A DNA stretch of 64,000 nt from Solirubrobacterales bacterium. Its GTDB lineage: Bacteria; Actinomycetota; Thermoleophilia; Solirubrobacterales; Solirubrobacteraceae. The notes below the pieces were generated by a model that was not told the origin of the DNA, ran no database searches, and was given only the letters and a program-made list of their open reading frames with translations. The stretch is from NCBI GenBank assembly GCA_019240115.1, contig JAFAYV010000056.1, positions 62,001 to 126,000 of the forward strand, written 5' to 3'. Positions 8,489 through 17,193 of this stretch are shown here, in pieces. The number at the start of each line of letters is the position of its first letter. The stretch's first letter is position 1. The position numbers and the translations under genes are program-made.

Positions 8489-9388
8489 GGCGCGCTTGAA
8501 CGGGTCGGGCGGGAACCAGCCGCGCTCGATGATCTGGCTGGCCCATCCGTCGGCGAGGTCGACGACGCGGGCGAGCTCGTCGCCGATCGCCTCCCGCGCC
8601 GGGACCATCGTCCGGTCGGTGGCCACCTCGATGGACTCCCGCAGCTCGATCCCCTCCCGCGTCAGCGCGCCGTCGGCGACGAGCCCGCGCTCGGCGAGCA
8701 CCGCCATCGCGGCGTCCATCGCGTCTTGCGACCAGGCGCGGGTGCCGGTGTACTCGAACGGGTCGTAGCCGACCCACAGCTCGGTCAGCAGGTTGGCCTG
8801 CAACCCGTCGACGCCGGCGGCGACGCAGGCCGCGAGATGACCGTCGCCGCGCGCCTCCCGCAGCATCACGCACGCGTGCCACAGCTGCCCGAGCTCCTCC
8901 CGCGGCCAGGCAAGCCCGCGCAACCCGGCGAACAGAGCCCGCCCGGCCGGCTCGATCGCCTCGGAGCCCCGGCGCAGGATGGCGACGGCCTCCCCGCATT
9001 CGGCGGGCGACCCGAGCGCCTCGCGCAACCCGGTGACCGCGCCGGTCTCGCGCGCGCGCCGGATCTCGGCGAGGCCGCACGTCTCCCGCGCCCCGTCATA
9101 GAGCTGCCCGAGCGCGCCGGGCTCGAACACGGCGAAGGCGGCCGCCACCACTGCCGGGTCGGGTTCGCCCATGACGCACGCGCGCGACCACACGTAGCCG
9201 CCGAGGAAGTCGAGACCGAGCGCCGCATAGCCGTCGTAGGCGGGCTCCGCCCACCAGCAGATCGCCGCGATCGGCTCGATCGCGTCGCGCAGCAGCCGCG
9301 TCTCCGAGCGCTGGCTCGCGGCGGGACCGGGCGCCACGGGCGCTTCCCGGGGCGCGAAGAACATCTCGCGTGCTTCGGCGTAGTTCAC
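8480..9388 (-). CDS. SCO6745-family protein
   Basis: 302 residues from GTG 9388. The sequence is alpha-helical, with DAIEPIAAICWWAEPAYDGYAALGLDFLGGYVWSRACVMGEP near the N-terminus and WSQDAMDAAMAVLAERGLV followed by REAIGDELARVVDLADGW near the C-terminus. This is the pattern of the actinobacterial SCO6745 family, whose C-terminal part resembles a MarR-like winged helix. Molecular function is not established. The very long ORF in the track (to 10252) fuses unrelated upstream sequence. It converges on the alcohol dehydrogenase gene. Confidence 0.8.
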   Translation of the reverse strand: MNYAEAREMFFAPREAPVAPGPAASQRSETRLLRDAIEPIAAICWWAEPAYDGYAALGLDFLGGYVWSRACVMGEPDPAVVAAAFAVFEPGALGQLYDGARETCGLAEIRRARETGAVTGLREALGSPAECGEAVAILRRGSEAIEPAGRALFAGLRGLAWPREELGQLWHACVMLREARGDGHLAACVAAGVDGLQANLLTELWVGYDPFEYTGTRAWSQDAMDAAMAVLAERGLVADGALTREGIELRESIEVATDRTMVPAREAIGDELARVVDLADGWASQIIERGWFPPDPFKRAAG

Positions 9389-9525
9389 GCCCGAGATTGT
9401 TTCACCGCGGGCGGTTTTCGCGTCAGCTGGCGAGACCGTGAGACACCAGGAAGGCACAAGCGACCATGAGCGAGCTCGAGGCGATCCGTCCGACGGCGCC
9501 GATCGAGATATCGACCTGAGCGACC

Positions 9526-10020
9526 TCAGGCGGCCAGGGGCCGTTGAGCCCACGCGACGTCGTGCCAGCGATTGTGCTTGTAGCCGATTTGCTCGAGCGT
9601 CCCGACGGGCCGGAAGCCCAGCGCTGCGTGCAAGCCGAGGCTGGCCGGATTGGGCAGCGTGATGACCGCGATCGCCGTGCGGTAGCCGCGGACGGCGAGT
9701 CGCTGCAGCAGCGCCGTGTAGAGCAGGCGGCCCCCGCCGGCGCGTCGCAGTCCCAGCTCGAGGTAGATCGTGACCTCGCAGGCGAAGCGGTAGGCGTCGC
9801 GGCTGCGGAACGGGCCGCCGTAGGCGTAGCCGACGACGCGCCGGTCGCGCTCGAGCACGAGCCACGCGTGCGACGCCGACAGCTGCTGGATCCGGCGGGC
9901 CATCTCGGCGGCGTCGGGCGCGACCGCCTCGAAGCTGATGGCGGTCTCGGCGACATACGGGGCGTAGATGGCCGCGCAGGCGTACGCATCGGCCGGGGTG
10001 CCGTCGCGCACGACCATCAT
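9526..10020 (-). CDS. GNAT acetyltransferase, phosphinothricin-acetyltransferase-like
   Basis: 164 residues, the normal size for the PAT/Bar and MnaT group. Residues fit the family: IYAPYVAETAISFE at the N-terminus, the acetyl-CoA loop LRRAGGGRLLYTAL, and the C-terminal LHAALGFRPVGTLEQIGYKHNRWHDV. It likely acetylates the amino group of a small amino-acid-like substrate (methionine sulfoximine, phosphinothricin or a related amine). It diverges from the XRE-cupin gene with only 26 bp between the starts, so the regulator may control it. ATG at 10020 or 10017 could be used. Confidence 0.88.
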   Translation of the reverse strand: MMVVRDGTPADAYACAAIYAPYVAETAISFEAVAPDAAEMARRIQQLSASHAWLVLERDRRVVGYAYGGPFRSRDAYRFACEVTIYLELGLRRAGGGRLLYTALLQRLAVRGYRTAIAVITLPNPASLGLHAALGFRPVGTLEQIGYKHNRWHDVAWAQRPLAA

Positions 10021-10046
10021 CTCGTATAGTAGACCAACCGGAAACT
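10021..10046. promoter_or_regulatory. Divergent promoter/operator between GNAT and XRE-cupin genes
   Basis: The 26-bp spacer is unusually AT-rich for this genome. It contains tatagt at 10025-10030, reading as a plausible -10 element in one direction, and tactat in the other. With such a short gap the transcripts must be leaderless or overlap the opposite gene. Autoregulation by the XRE-cupin protein is an inference. Confidence 0.4.
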
Positions 10047-10610
10047 ATGAGCACAGCATCACTCGACGGCCCCCTCGCGCGCACGGTGCGCGGCGCCCGC
10101 ATGGCCCGCGGGCTATCGACCGCCCAGCTCGCCGGGCGCTCGGGCGTCTCGCGGGCGATGATCTCCCGCATCGAGCGCGCCGAGGCGCAGCCGACCGCGG
10201 CGCTGCTCGGGCGCCTCTCGGGCGCGCTAGGGATGACGCTGTCCGAGCTCATCGCCGAGGCCGAGGGCGACGGCCGGCGGCTCGTGCGGGCCCGCGAGCA
10301 GTCGGTCTGGACCGACCCCGAAACCGGCTACGCGCGACGGGCGGTGTCGCCGCCGGGGGCATTCGTCCAGCTCGTCGACGTGCGCCTGCCCCCGGGGGCG
10401 CGGGTTGCCTTCCCCGCCGAGGCCTACACGTTCCTCGAGCAGCTGATCTGGGTCCTGCGCGGGCGGCTGCACTTCCACCACGGCGAGGACGAGCACGAGC
10501 TCGCGCCGGGCGACTGCCTGCAGCTCGGCCCACCCGCGCCCTGCACGTACCACAACCGGACGGCGCGACCCTGCCGCTACCTCGTCGCCGTCTCCCGCCG
10601 CGCCGGCTAG
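10047..10610 (+). CDS. XRE-family regulator with C-terminal cupin domain
   Basis: 187 residues. Residues ~10-65 form a helix-turn-helix (GLSTAQLAGRSGVSRAMISRIERAE); residues ~105-180 form a small cupin barrel (LRGRLHFHHGEDEHELAPGDCLQL) that would bind a small ligand or metal. Such two-domain regulators commonly repress adjacent amine or amino-acid metabolism genes. It diverges from the phosphinothricin-acetyltransferase-like gene, a pairing that suggests control of that gene. pyrD follows 30 bp later on the same strand but is probably independent. Confidence 0.9.
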   Translation: MSTASLDGPLARTVRGARMARGLSTAQLAGRSGVSRAMISRIERAEAQPTAALLGRLSGALGMTLSELIAEAEGDGRRLVRAREQSVWTDPETGYARRAVSPPGAFVQLVDVRLPPGARVAFPAEAYTFLEQLIWVLRGRLHFHHGEDEHELAPGDCLQLGPPAPCTYHNRTARPCRYLVAVSRRAG

Positions 10611-10640
10611 CGTGGCCGCCGTGTCCGCGAGGCGCAGCCC

Positions 10641-11738
10641 GTGATCTACCGCACCGCCTTCCGAATGCTGCGGCGAATCCCGCCCGAGCTCGTCCACTCG
10701 CTCGCCCTCGACGGCCTCGCGCTCCTGGCCTCCGGCCGCCTGACCCGAGCGGCGCTGCGACGCGCCTGCTTCCCGCCCGGGCAACGGCTCCGGGTGCGCG
10801 CGCTCGGCACCGTGTTTCCCAGCCCGCTCGGCGCGGCGGCCGGCCTCGACAAGGGTGCGCGGTGGTTTACGGCGCTCGGGGCGATCGGCTTTGGCTTCGT
10901 CGAGGTCGGGACGGTCACCCCGCGAGCGCAGGAGCCCAATCCGCCGCCGCGCCTGCGCCGCCTGCCCGCCGACCGCGCGCTGCTCAACCGCATGGGCTTC
11001 CCCAACCCGGGTGCCGCCGTCGTTGCCGAGCGGCTGCGCCGCCGCGACGGCGCGGCCGTGGTCGGGGCCAACCTCGGAAAGGCCCGCGACACGCCTCTGG
11101 CCCGCGCCGCCGGCGACTATCGCGCGGCGGCGGCCGCGCTCGCCGCGCTCGCCGACTACGTCGTCGTCAACGTCAGCTCGCCGAACACCCCGGGGCTCCG
11201 CGAGCTCGAGAGCGCCGAGCTCCTGGCGCCGCTGCTCGGCGAGGTCCGCGAGACGCTGGCCGCGAGCGGGCGTCCCCTGCTGGTCAAGATCAGCCCCGAC
11301 CTCGATGACGCCGCGATCGACGCGATCGCCGACCTGGCGCTCGCCGCGGGCCTCGACGGGATCGTGGCGGTCAACACGACGCTGGCGCGCGCCGGCCTCT
11401 CCGACCCGGCGCCGGGGGAGGGCGGGATCTCGGGCGCGCCACTGAAGGCGCGCTCGCTTGCGGTGCTCCGCCGACTGCGCGGTCGAGTCGGTGACCGGCT
11501 CGTGCTCGTCTCGGTCGGCGGGGTCGAGAGCGCCGACGACGTATGGGAGCGCGTGCGCGCCGGCGCGACGCTCGTCCAGGCCTACACCGGGTTCGTCTAC
11601 GGCGGACCCGCCTGGCCGCGGCGGATCAACCGCGAGCTCGACCGGCGGCTGGCGGCGGCGGGCTTGGCCTCGATCCGCGAGCTCGTCGGTTCGGGGGCCC
11701 CGTCGGGCCGGGAGGACGCGATCGCCTCCGGAGGGTGA
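10641..11738 (+). CDS. pyrD: Dihydroorotate dehydrogenase (quinone), class 2
   Basis: 365 residues from GTG 10641. It oxidises dihydroorotate to orotate in pyrimidine synthesis, passing electrons to the quinone pool. Class 2 features are present: an N-terminal membrane-associated helical part ([16 protein letters not shown]), the FMN region ([22 protein letters not shown]), and [11 protein letters not shown] where Ser is the class 2 catalytic base. [11 protein letters not shown] and the C-terminal YTGFVYGGP phosphate-binding loop complete the barrel. The C-terminus is ~25 residues longer than in well-known homologues. No other pyr gene is adjacent. Confidence 0.95.
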   Translation: MIYRTAFRMLRRIPPELVHSLALDGLALLASGRLTRAALRRACFPPGQRLRVRALGTVFPSPLGAAAGLDKGARWFTALGAIGFGFVEVGTVTPRAQEPNPPPRLRRLPADRALLNRMGFPNPGAAVVAERLRRRDGAAVVGANLGKARDTPLARAAGDYRAAAAALAALADYVVVNVSSPNTPGLRELESAELLAPLLGEVRETLAASGRPLLVKISPDLDDAAIDAIADLALAAGLDGIVAVNTTLARAGLSDPAPGEGGISGAPLKARSLAVLRRLRGRVGDRLVLVSVGGVESADDVWERVRAGATLVQAYTGFVYGGPAWPRRINRELDRRLAAAGLASIRELVGSGAPSGREDAIASGG

Positions 11739-11826
11739 GGCCGCCCCGCCGGCGGGCCTGCACGGCGAGCGACGGAGATCGGGGTCGCGCGGCGCCGCCG
11801 CCGGCCGGGCGCGAGAAAGCGGCATC

Positions 11827-12855
11827 ATGTCGTCCGTGCCCGTTGCCGCACTCCGTGCCCTGCTGACCGCGCGCCTCGCCGATCTGCACGCGCGCCACCT
11901 CCCGGTCGACGAGGCGCGCCTCGCCCGCTACTACCGCTCTGGGCGCGGCTACTACCCGCCCGAGGAGGCCGGCGCCGAGCGCGACACGTTCGCGGTCTGC
12001 GTCGCCACCGTCCGCGGCCAGCTGATCGGGGTCGGCGACCAGGACGTCCCGTTCCCGCTGCAGTCGATCTCCAAGGTGTTCGCCTACGCGCTCGCGCTCA
12101 CCGACCACCGCCGCGAGGACGTACTCGCTCGCGTCGGCGTCGAGCCGAGCGGCGACCCCTTCAACTCGATCGAGTTCGACGACCGCCACCGCCGGCCGTA
12201 CAACCCGATGGTCAACGCGGGGGCGCTCGTCACCACCGACCTCGTCCGCGGGGCGAGCCCCGAGCGCAAGATGGAGCGGATCCTCGAGCTCGTCCGCGCC
12301 TACGCCGGCGACGACACCGTCGACGTCGACGAGCAGACGCTGGCGCGCGAGCTGCGCGGCGCCGACCTCAACCGCGCCACCGCCTATCTGATGCGCTCGG
12401 CCGGCATGCTCGACGCCGACGTCGAGGAGCTGCTCGCCCTCTACCTGCGCCAATGCTCGATCCGCGTCACCTGCGCCCAGCTTGCGGTGATGGCGGCCAC
12501 CCTCGCCAACGGCTGCGTCAACCCGCAGACGGGGGTGCGCACGCTGCCGCAACGGCGGGTCCGCGACCTCTTGAGCGTCATGTACACGTGCGGGATGTAC
12601 GACGCCGCCGGCGAGTGGGCCTACGACATCGGCGTCCCGGCCAAGAGCGGGGTCAGCGGCGGGATCCTCGCCGTCGTCCCCGGCAAGCTCGGGATCGCCG
12701 TCTACTCGCCCGGTCTCGACGCCGAAGGCAACAGCGTGCGCGGGGTCAGCGTCTGCCGCGAGATCTCCGAGCGGCTCGGACTGCACGTGTTCGCCTCGGA
12801 GTCCGAGGACCAGATTCTCGGTCCCGCGGCGGCCGTCGCCGACCGCTACTCATAA
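11827..12855 (+). CDS. glsA: Glutaminase A
   Basis: 342 residues with the serine-beta-lactamase-like fold. The catalytic S-x-x-K is seen in PLQSISKVFAYAL, followed by YNPMVNAGAL and the Tyr/Ser pocket residues in VMYTCGMYDAAGEWAYDIGVPAKSGVSGG. It hydrolyses L-glutamine to glutamate and ammonia in the cytosol. The chosen ATG at 11827 gives a slightly longer N-terminus than the ~305-residue norm. It converges with pdxH, leaving 4 bp between the stops. Confidence 0.95.
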   Translation: MSSVPVAALRALLTARLADLHARHLPVDEARLARYYRSGRGYYPPEEAGAERDTFAVCVATVRGQLIGVGDQDVPFPLQSISKVFAYALALTDHRREDVLARVGVEPSGDPFNSIEFDDRHRRPYNPMVNAGALVTTDLVRGASPERKMERILELVRAYAGDDTVDVDEQTLARELRGADLNRATAYLMRSAGMLDADVEELLALYLRQCSIRVTCAQLAVMAATLANGCVNPQTGVRTLPQRRVRDLLSVMYTCGMYDAAGEWAYDIGVPAKSGVSGGILAVVPGKLGIAVYSPGLDAEGNSVRGVSVCREISERLGLHVFASESEDQILGPAAAVADRYS

Positions 12856-12859
12856 CCGC

Positions 12860-13465
12860 TCAGGGCGCCAGGCGCTCCCGGACCCACCCGGCCGCCGCTC
12901 GGCGTTCGTAGCGCAGCCGATCGTGGAGCCGGTACGGGCCGTCCTGCCAGAACTCGTAGGTGACCGGCGACAGGCGAAAGCCCCCCCAGGTCGGCGGCAG
13001 CGGCACCTCGGTCGCTTCGTAGCGCTCGGCGAGCTCGGTGATTCGGCGCTCGAGGACCTCGCGGCCGGCGACCGGGCGGCTCTGGTCCGAGGCGAGCGCG
13101 CTCAGCTGGCTGCCGCGCGGCCGGCTGTGAAAGTAGGCGCTGGACTCCTCGGGGGTCATCGGCGCCGCCGTGCCCTCGATACGGATCTGGCGGCCGAGCG
13201 CGATCCAGTAGAAGGCGAGCGCCGCCGCCGGATTGGCCGCGAGCTCATGGCCTTTGCGGCTCGCGTAGTTGGTGTAGAAGGCAAAGCCGCGCTCGTCGGC
13301 GCCCTTGACGAGGACCATCCGCACCGAGGGGACCCCGTCGGGCGTGGCGGTGGCCAGCGCCGCCGCCTCCGGCGACGCGATGCCCGCCTCGCTCGCCGCG
13401 GCGAACCAGAGCTCGAACTGGCGCAGCGGGTCGGGGTCGGCGTCGGCCTCCAGGAACGGGCTCAT
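12860..13465 (-). CDS. pdxH: Pyridoxamine 5'-phosphate oxidase
   Basis: 201 residues, typical for PdxH. FMN/PLP-binding signatures include SVRMVLVKG, GFAFYTNYASRKGHEL, ALAFYWIALGRQIRIEG, YFHSRPRGSQLSALASDQS and the C-terminal WGGFRLSPVTYEFWQ with RLHDR. It converts pyridoxamine or pyridoxine 5'-phosphate to PLP. The start at 13465 overlaps the stop of the FUSC gene by 4 bp (ATGA), so the two are probably translated from one mRNA. Confidence 0.96.
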   Translation of the reverse strand: MSPFLEADADPDPLRQFELWFAAASEAGIASPEAAALATATPDGVPSVRMVLVKGADERGFAFYTNYASRKGHELAANPAAALAFYWIALGRQIRIEGTAAPMTPEESSAYFHSRPRGSQLSALASDQSRPVAGREVLERRITELAERYEATEVPLPPTWGGFRLSPVTYEFWQDGPYRLHDRLRYERRAAAGWVRERLAP

Positions 13466-15831
13466 CCCACGACCTCGGCGCGGCGCGCGCGGCGGCGCAG
13501 CCACCACATGTCGTCGACGCTGAGCGCGCGCTCGGCGACCGCCTCGCGCGCCGGGTCGACGAGCGCCTCCTGCAGCCGGCGCACGGCGTCGAGGTGGTCG
13601 CCGGTCCAGATGACGCGCACGCCGATGGCGGCCGCCGGCCCGTCGTCGCCGAGGTCGCGTTCGACGGCCTCGACGAGGCGCTCGTCGACCACCGGATCGG
13701 CGGCGAGCGCGTCGGGGACGGTGGTGCTTGCGGCGAGGCTGGCGGCGAACTGGTCGTACCAGCTCGTCAGCCGCGCGGTCACGTACTGCAGCTCGCGACG
13801 CACGCCGGCGCGGTCCCCGCCGCCGTGTCCATCGTCGTCCCACAGGTCGAGCACCGCGTCGGCGGCGAGCCGGACCCCGGCGACCCCGGTGACGAGCGTC
13901 GTGACCTGGGAGAGCGGCACCGGCTTTGCTCCCCGCTCGGCGAGGTAGCCGCGGTAGGTGTCGTCGAGCCGGCGCGCGGCGGCGGCCGCCTGGAGCGCGA
14001 GCTCGCGCGGGGCTCCGGGCGCGGGGCCCGAGGCGTCGCAGCGGCCGACGCCGTAGGCGACCGCCTCGGAGAGGTAGCGCGCCGAGTCCGAGTAGGCCTG
14101 GGCGAGCGCTCGGCCGAGCAGCGAGCCGGCACCACGCGGCCAGAAGAGCGCGCCGACGGCGAGACTGACCGCTCCGCCGAGCGCGATGTCGCCGACGCGG
14201 ACGAGCCCGACGCTCCATCCGGCGGGGGCGATGATGTTGAACAGGATCACGAGCACGAGCGTGAACGCCGCCTGCCCGGCGGCGAACGAGACCGTCGCCG
14301 GCGCCAGGCCCGCGAGCAGCAGCGCGAACGGGAGCAGGATCCACAGCACGGTCGTGTCGGTCCCGATGAGCACGACGAGCGCGCCGCCGACGACGAAGCC
14401 GGCGACGGTCCCGAGCAGCGCCTGGATGACCGTCTGCCCGGTGCTCAGCGCGTTGGAGCGCAGCACCGAGAGGGTGCCGAGCACGACCCAGAACGCGTGC
14501 TGCACGCTCGAGAGGTCGGCCACGAGCACCGCGAGCCCGAGGCCGACGGCCGCGCGCAGGCTGTTATGCAGCCACGTCGAGTTGCGCTCCAGGTAGGCCC
14601 CCGCCCGCTCGTGGACGGCGCTCAGCGTTCCGGACAGTCCCACCGGCGGCCGGCCGAGCAGGCGGTCGATCGCGCTGCGCCGCTCGGCCGCGGCCGCGTA
14701 GATGGTGTTGGCCGCCACCTCGCCGACGACGAAGCTCAGCTCCTGGGCGCGGAAGCTCGGGCTCAGTCCCGAGACCCTCGCGGCGGGCGAGCGCTGCGCC
14801 GGATCGCCGTCGGCCGACGCCGCGAGTGACTCGGTCGTCGCCCGCTCGAGCTCGCGCAGGCGGTCGCGGAGGACGCGCGCGGCGTGCTCGAGCGGCGCGC
14901 GATCCCGGCGCGGCGCGGCGAGCAGCTCCGCGGCGCGCTCGAGGACCTCGGCGGCCGCCTTCTTGACCTCGCAGGCCCGGGGGTTGGCGTGAGCGGGATG
15001 GACCGTCGGCGAGGCTCGGAGCACGATCGCGTTCAGCCACCGCAACTCGTCGACGAGGCGCACGACCGCACGCGCATCGACGGTCAGCCGCGTCGGACGG
15101 TACGGGGTGGCGTAGAACACGCGGTGCAGGGCGCCGACCTCCGACTGCGCCGCGGCGATCGCGGTCGTCAGCGTCGCGTGGGCCTCCGGCGTGTCGGGAC
15201 CGACCACGTAGGCCACCTCGGCGCGCAAGCGGGCGGCGAGCTCCCGGCAGACGCGGATCGCGGCCGCGCGGATCGGGTTGTGCGGGGGCGCCGGCCACAG
15301 GACCGCGATCGCCACCAGCGACGCGACGCCGGCCAGTCCCCAGCCCGCGAGCCGATCGGGGATCGCCGACGCCGATCCGGGCAGACAGACCGGGAGGATG
15401 AAGCTGAGCAGCAGCGAGGTCGTCGCCCCCGCGAGCACCGAGCTGATGACGCCCGCGAACGCCACCGGGAACGCCACCAGCCCCATCGCAACCGCCGCTA
15501 CCCACGGCGTGCGCGACGCAAGCGTGCCGACGCAGATCATCACCCCGCCGCAGACGACGAGCGCCGCCTGCGCCGTGACGCGCTCGCGGATCGATCCGGG
15601 GAAGTCGACGAGCAGGACCATCGCGATCGATCCGAACGCGGCGAAGGTCGCCATCGCGGGATTGGCGATGACCTTGTCAACGAGCGCGAACATCGCCGGC
15701 ATGACGATCGCGGTGCGCACCGCGCGGCGCAGCGCGACGAGGTCCGGGTCGCGGTCGCGCAGCCACACGAGCGCCGCGGCCCACGGCCGGATGGACGGCT
15801 CGGGCCCGGCGGTCAGCGTCGAGGTCCCCAT
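13462..15831 (-). CDS. FUSC-family membrane protein (aromatic-acid-exporter type)
   Basis: 789 residues organised as two repeats of a cluster of transmembrane helices followed by a soluble helical domain. The first membrane block is at about 45-180 (MFALVDKVIANPAMATFAAFGSIAMVLLVDFPGSIRERV) and the second at about 415-560 (AFWVVLGTLSVLRSNALSTGQTVIQALLGTVAGF), the classic FUSC/YccS signature. These proteins export aromatic acids or related organic anions; the substrate is unknown. Its stop overlaps the pdxH start. No membrane-fusion partner is nearby, normal for a monoderm. Confidence 0.9.
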   Translation of the reverse strand: MGTSTLTAGPEPSIRPWAAALVWLRDRDPDLVALRRAVRTAIVMPAMFALVDKVIANPAMATFAAFGSIAMVLLVDFPGSIRERVTAQAALVVCGGVMICVGTLASRTPWVAAVAMGLVAFPVAFAGVISSVLAGATTSLLLSFILPVCLPGSASAIPDRLAGWGLAGVASLVAIAVLWPAPPHNPIRAAAIRVCRELAARLRAEVAYVVGPDTPEAHATLTTAIAAAQSEVGALHRVFYATPYRPTRLTVDARAVVRLVDELRWLNAIVLRASPTVHPAHANPRACEVKKAAAEVLERAAELLAAPRRDRAPLEHAARVLRDRLRELERATTESLAASADGDPAQRSPAARVSGLSPSFRAQELSFVVGEVAANTIYAAAAERRSAIDRLLGRPPVGLSGTLSAVHERAGAYLERNSTWLHNSLRAAVGLGLAVLVADLSSVQHAFWVVLGTLSVLRSNALSTGQTVIQALLGTVAGFVVGGALVVLIGTDTTVLWILLPFALLLAGLAPATVSFAAGQAAFTLVLVILFNIIAPAGWSVGLVRVGDIALGGAVSLAVGALFWPRGAGSLLGRALAQAYSDSARYLSEAVAYGVGRCDASGPAPGAPRELALQAAAAARRLDDTYRGYLAERGAKPVPLSQVTTLVTGVAGVRLAADAVLDLWDDDGHGGGDRAGVRRELQYVTARLTSWYDQFAASLAASTTVPDALAADPVVDERLVEAVERDLGDDGPAAAIGVRVIWTGDHLDAVRRLQEALVDPAREAVAERALSVDDMWWLRRRARRAEVVG

Positions 15832-15919
15832 CGCTCAGCGGATTCTGAACCCCGGGCACCCGGGGCGCCAGTCGGGGGGGCTGGTGCTACCTGGACGGGC
15901 CGCGCGAGCCTCGCCGGCG

Positions 15920-16096
15920 TCAGAGCAAGTCGTGGCCGGTGAGAACGTAGATGAACGGCACGAGCGGCACGATGCTCGTCACCGCCCAGGTCGCCTTGGC
16001 CACCCCGCCCATCTCCTCGCCGAGCAGGCTGATCCAGATGAGCACCACCGCAACCGGATGCAGGATGCACAGCAGGAGCTCGAGGATCTTCTTCAT
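15920..16096 (-). CDS. Small two-helix membrane protein
   Basis: 58 residues (MKKILELLLCILHP...) with two hydrophobic stretches (LLLCILHPVAVVLIWISLL and TWAVTSIVPLVPFIYVL). Codon use matches neighbouring genes, and ATG 16096 gives a clean short protein where the ORF track shows only a long overextended frame. It lies between the epimerase gene and the FUSC gene on the same strand. No function can be assigned. Confidence 0.65.
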   Translation of the reverse strand: MKKILELLLCILHPVAVVLIWISLLGEEMGGVAKATWAVTSIVPLVPFIYVLTGHDLL

Positions 16097-16206
16097 CGGG
16101 TCGTCGAGTATAAGCGCGGGGTGGTGGTCCGGTCCGGTCGACACCCACGCGCGGCTCCGATCAGGAGCTGACGTACCCCTGCCGGTGCGCGCGCCAGGCA
16201 CCGCGG

Positions 16207-17193
16207 CTATCCGCCGGCGATCAGTCCCTGGTCGGTCGCCCACGCGATCGTCCGGCGGAAGATCTCGGCCGGGGGCGTGTAGCTGACCCCGAGCTCGCGC
16301 GCGGCCCGCGTGCCGTCGTAGCGGTGCCCGTGGAGGAGCGTCTCCACCCGGGCGCGGCAGACCGGCGACCGCCGCCGTCGCGCCCGCAGGCCGAGGTCGA
16401 CGACGGTCGCGACCCCGCGGGCGAGGCCGCGCGGCATGAACCACACGGGGTAGCGCACGCCCGACGCCGCGACGAGCATCTCGAGCGCCTCCGAGGAGGT
16501 GATCGCCGGAGCGCTCAGCAGATACCGCCGTCCCGGCCGGCCGCGCTCGGCCGCGCTCAGGTGCGCGTCGACGACGTCGCGGACGTCGACGATGCTGATG
16601 TGGGTGTCGACGAACGCCCGCAGCCGACGATTGGCGTAGGCGATGAGGATCGCACCGTTGCCGCGCACCCGTGGCGGGCCGTGGACCGACGTCGGGTGCA
16701 CGGTCACGAGCTCGACGTCGCGCTCGGCGGCGGCGCGCGTCGCCGCCTGCTCGCCGACGAGCTTGGAGCGCTCGTAGAGAGAGAGAAACCACCCGCGATG
16801 TGGCGAGTCCTCGGTCCCGACGGTCCCCGGGGCCTCGCCGATGACCGCCGCCGACGAGGTCATCACGACGCGACCGATACCGGCGCCCGCGGCGGCGAGC
16901 ACCACCTCGCGCGCGCCGGCGACGTTGACCTGCCACAGGCGACGCGGATCCTCGGGGCAATGCGAGTTGACCCCGGCGACGTGGTAGACGAGCTCGCAGC
17001 CGCCCATGCCGCGCGCCAGGGCATCCGCGTGTAGGAGGTCACCGCGCACGACGATCGCGCCGCGCTCGCCGAGCGCCGCCGCGGACGCCTCGGTGCGGGC
17101 GAGCGCGACGACCTCGTCGCCGCGTGCGAGCAGTGCCGCGGTCAGCTCGCCGCCGATGAAGCCGGCGCCGCCGGTGACAAAGACGCGGCTCAG
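16207..17193 (-). CDS. NAD-dependent epimerase/dehydratase (3-beta-HSD-like), probable CTG start
   Basis: 328 residues if translation begins at CTG 17193. The extended-SDR Rossmann motif TGGAGFIGG is at about residues 7-15 and lies upstream of the GTG at 17049 listed in the ORF track, so the longer form is needed for NAD binding. Catalytic Ser and YxxxK are visible (TSSAAVIG; YERSK). No ATG, GTG or TTG exists in frame before the motif; CTG 17193 overlaps the preceding gene stop (CTGA) and has GGAGG 7-8 bases upstream. It is third in an operon with the alkyl-DHAP-synthase-like and PlsC-like genes, suggesting a ketone reductase role in lipid assembly. That role is inference. Confidence 0.83.
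   Translation of the reverse strand: MSRVFVTGGAGFIGGELTAALLARGDEVVALARTEASAAALGERGAIVVRGDLLHADALARGMGGCELVYHVAGVNSHCPEDPRRLWQVNVAGAREVVLAAAGAGIGRVVMTSSAAVIGEAPGTVGTEDSPHRGWFLSLYERSKLVGEQAATRAAAERDVELVTVHPTSVHGPPRVRGNGAILIAYANRRLRAFVDTHISIVDVRDVVDAHLSAAERGRPGRRYLLSAPAITSSEALEMLVAASGVRYPVWFMPRGLARGVATVVDLGLRARRRRSPVCRARVETLLHGHRYDGTRAARELGVSYTPPAEIFRRTIAWATDQGLIAGG

Noticed and set aside
12860-14344. 494-residue ORF fusing pdxH to upstream sequence
   Set aside because: The N-terminal 290 residues are an out-of-frame reading of the FUSC gene; true start is 13465.
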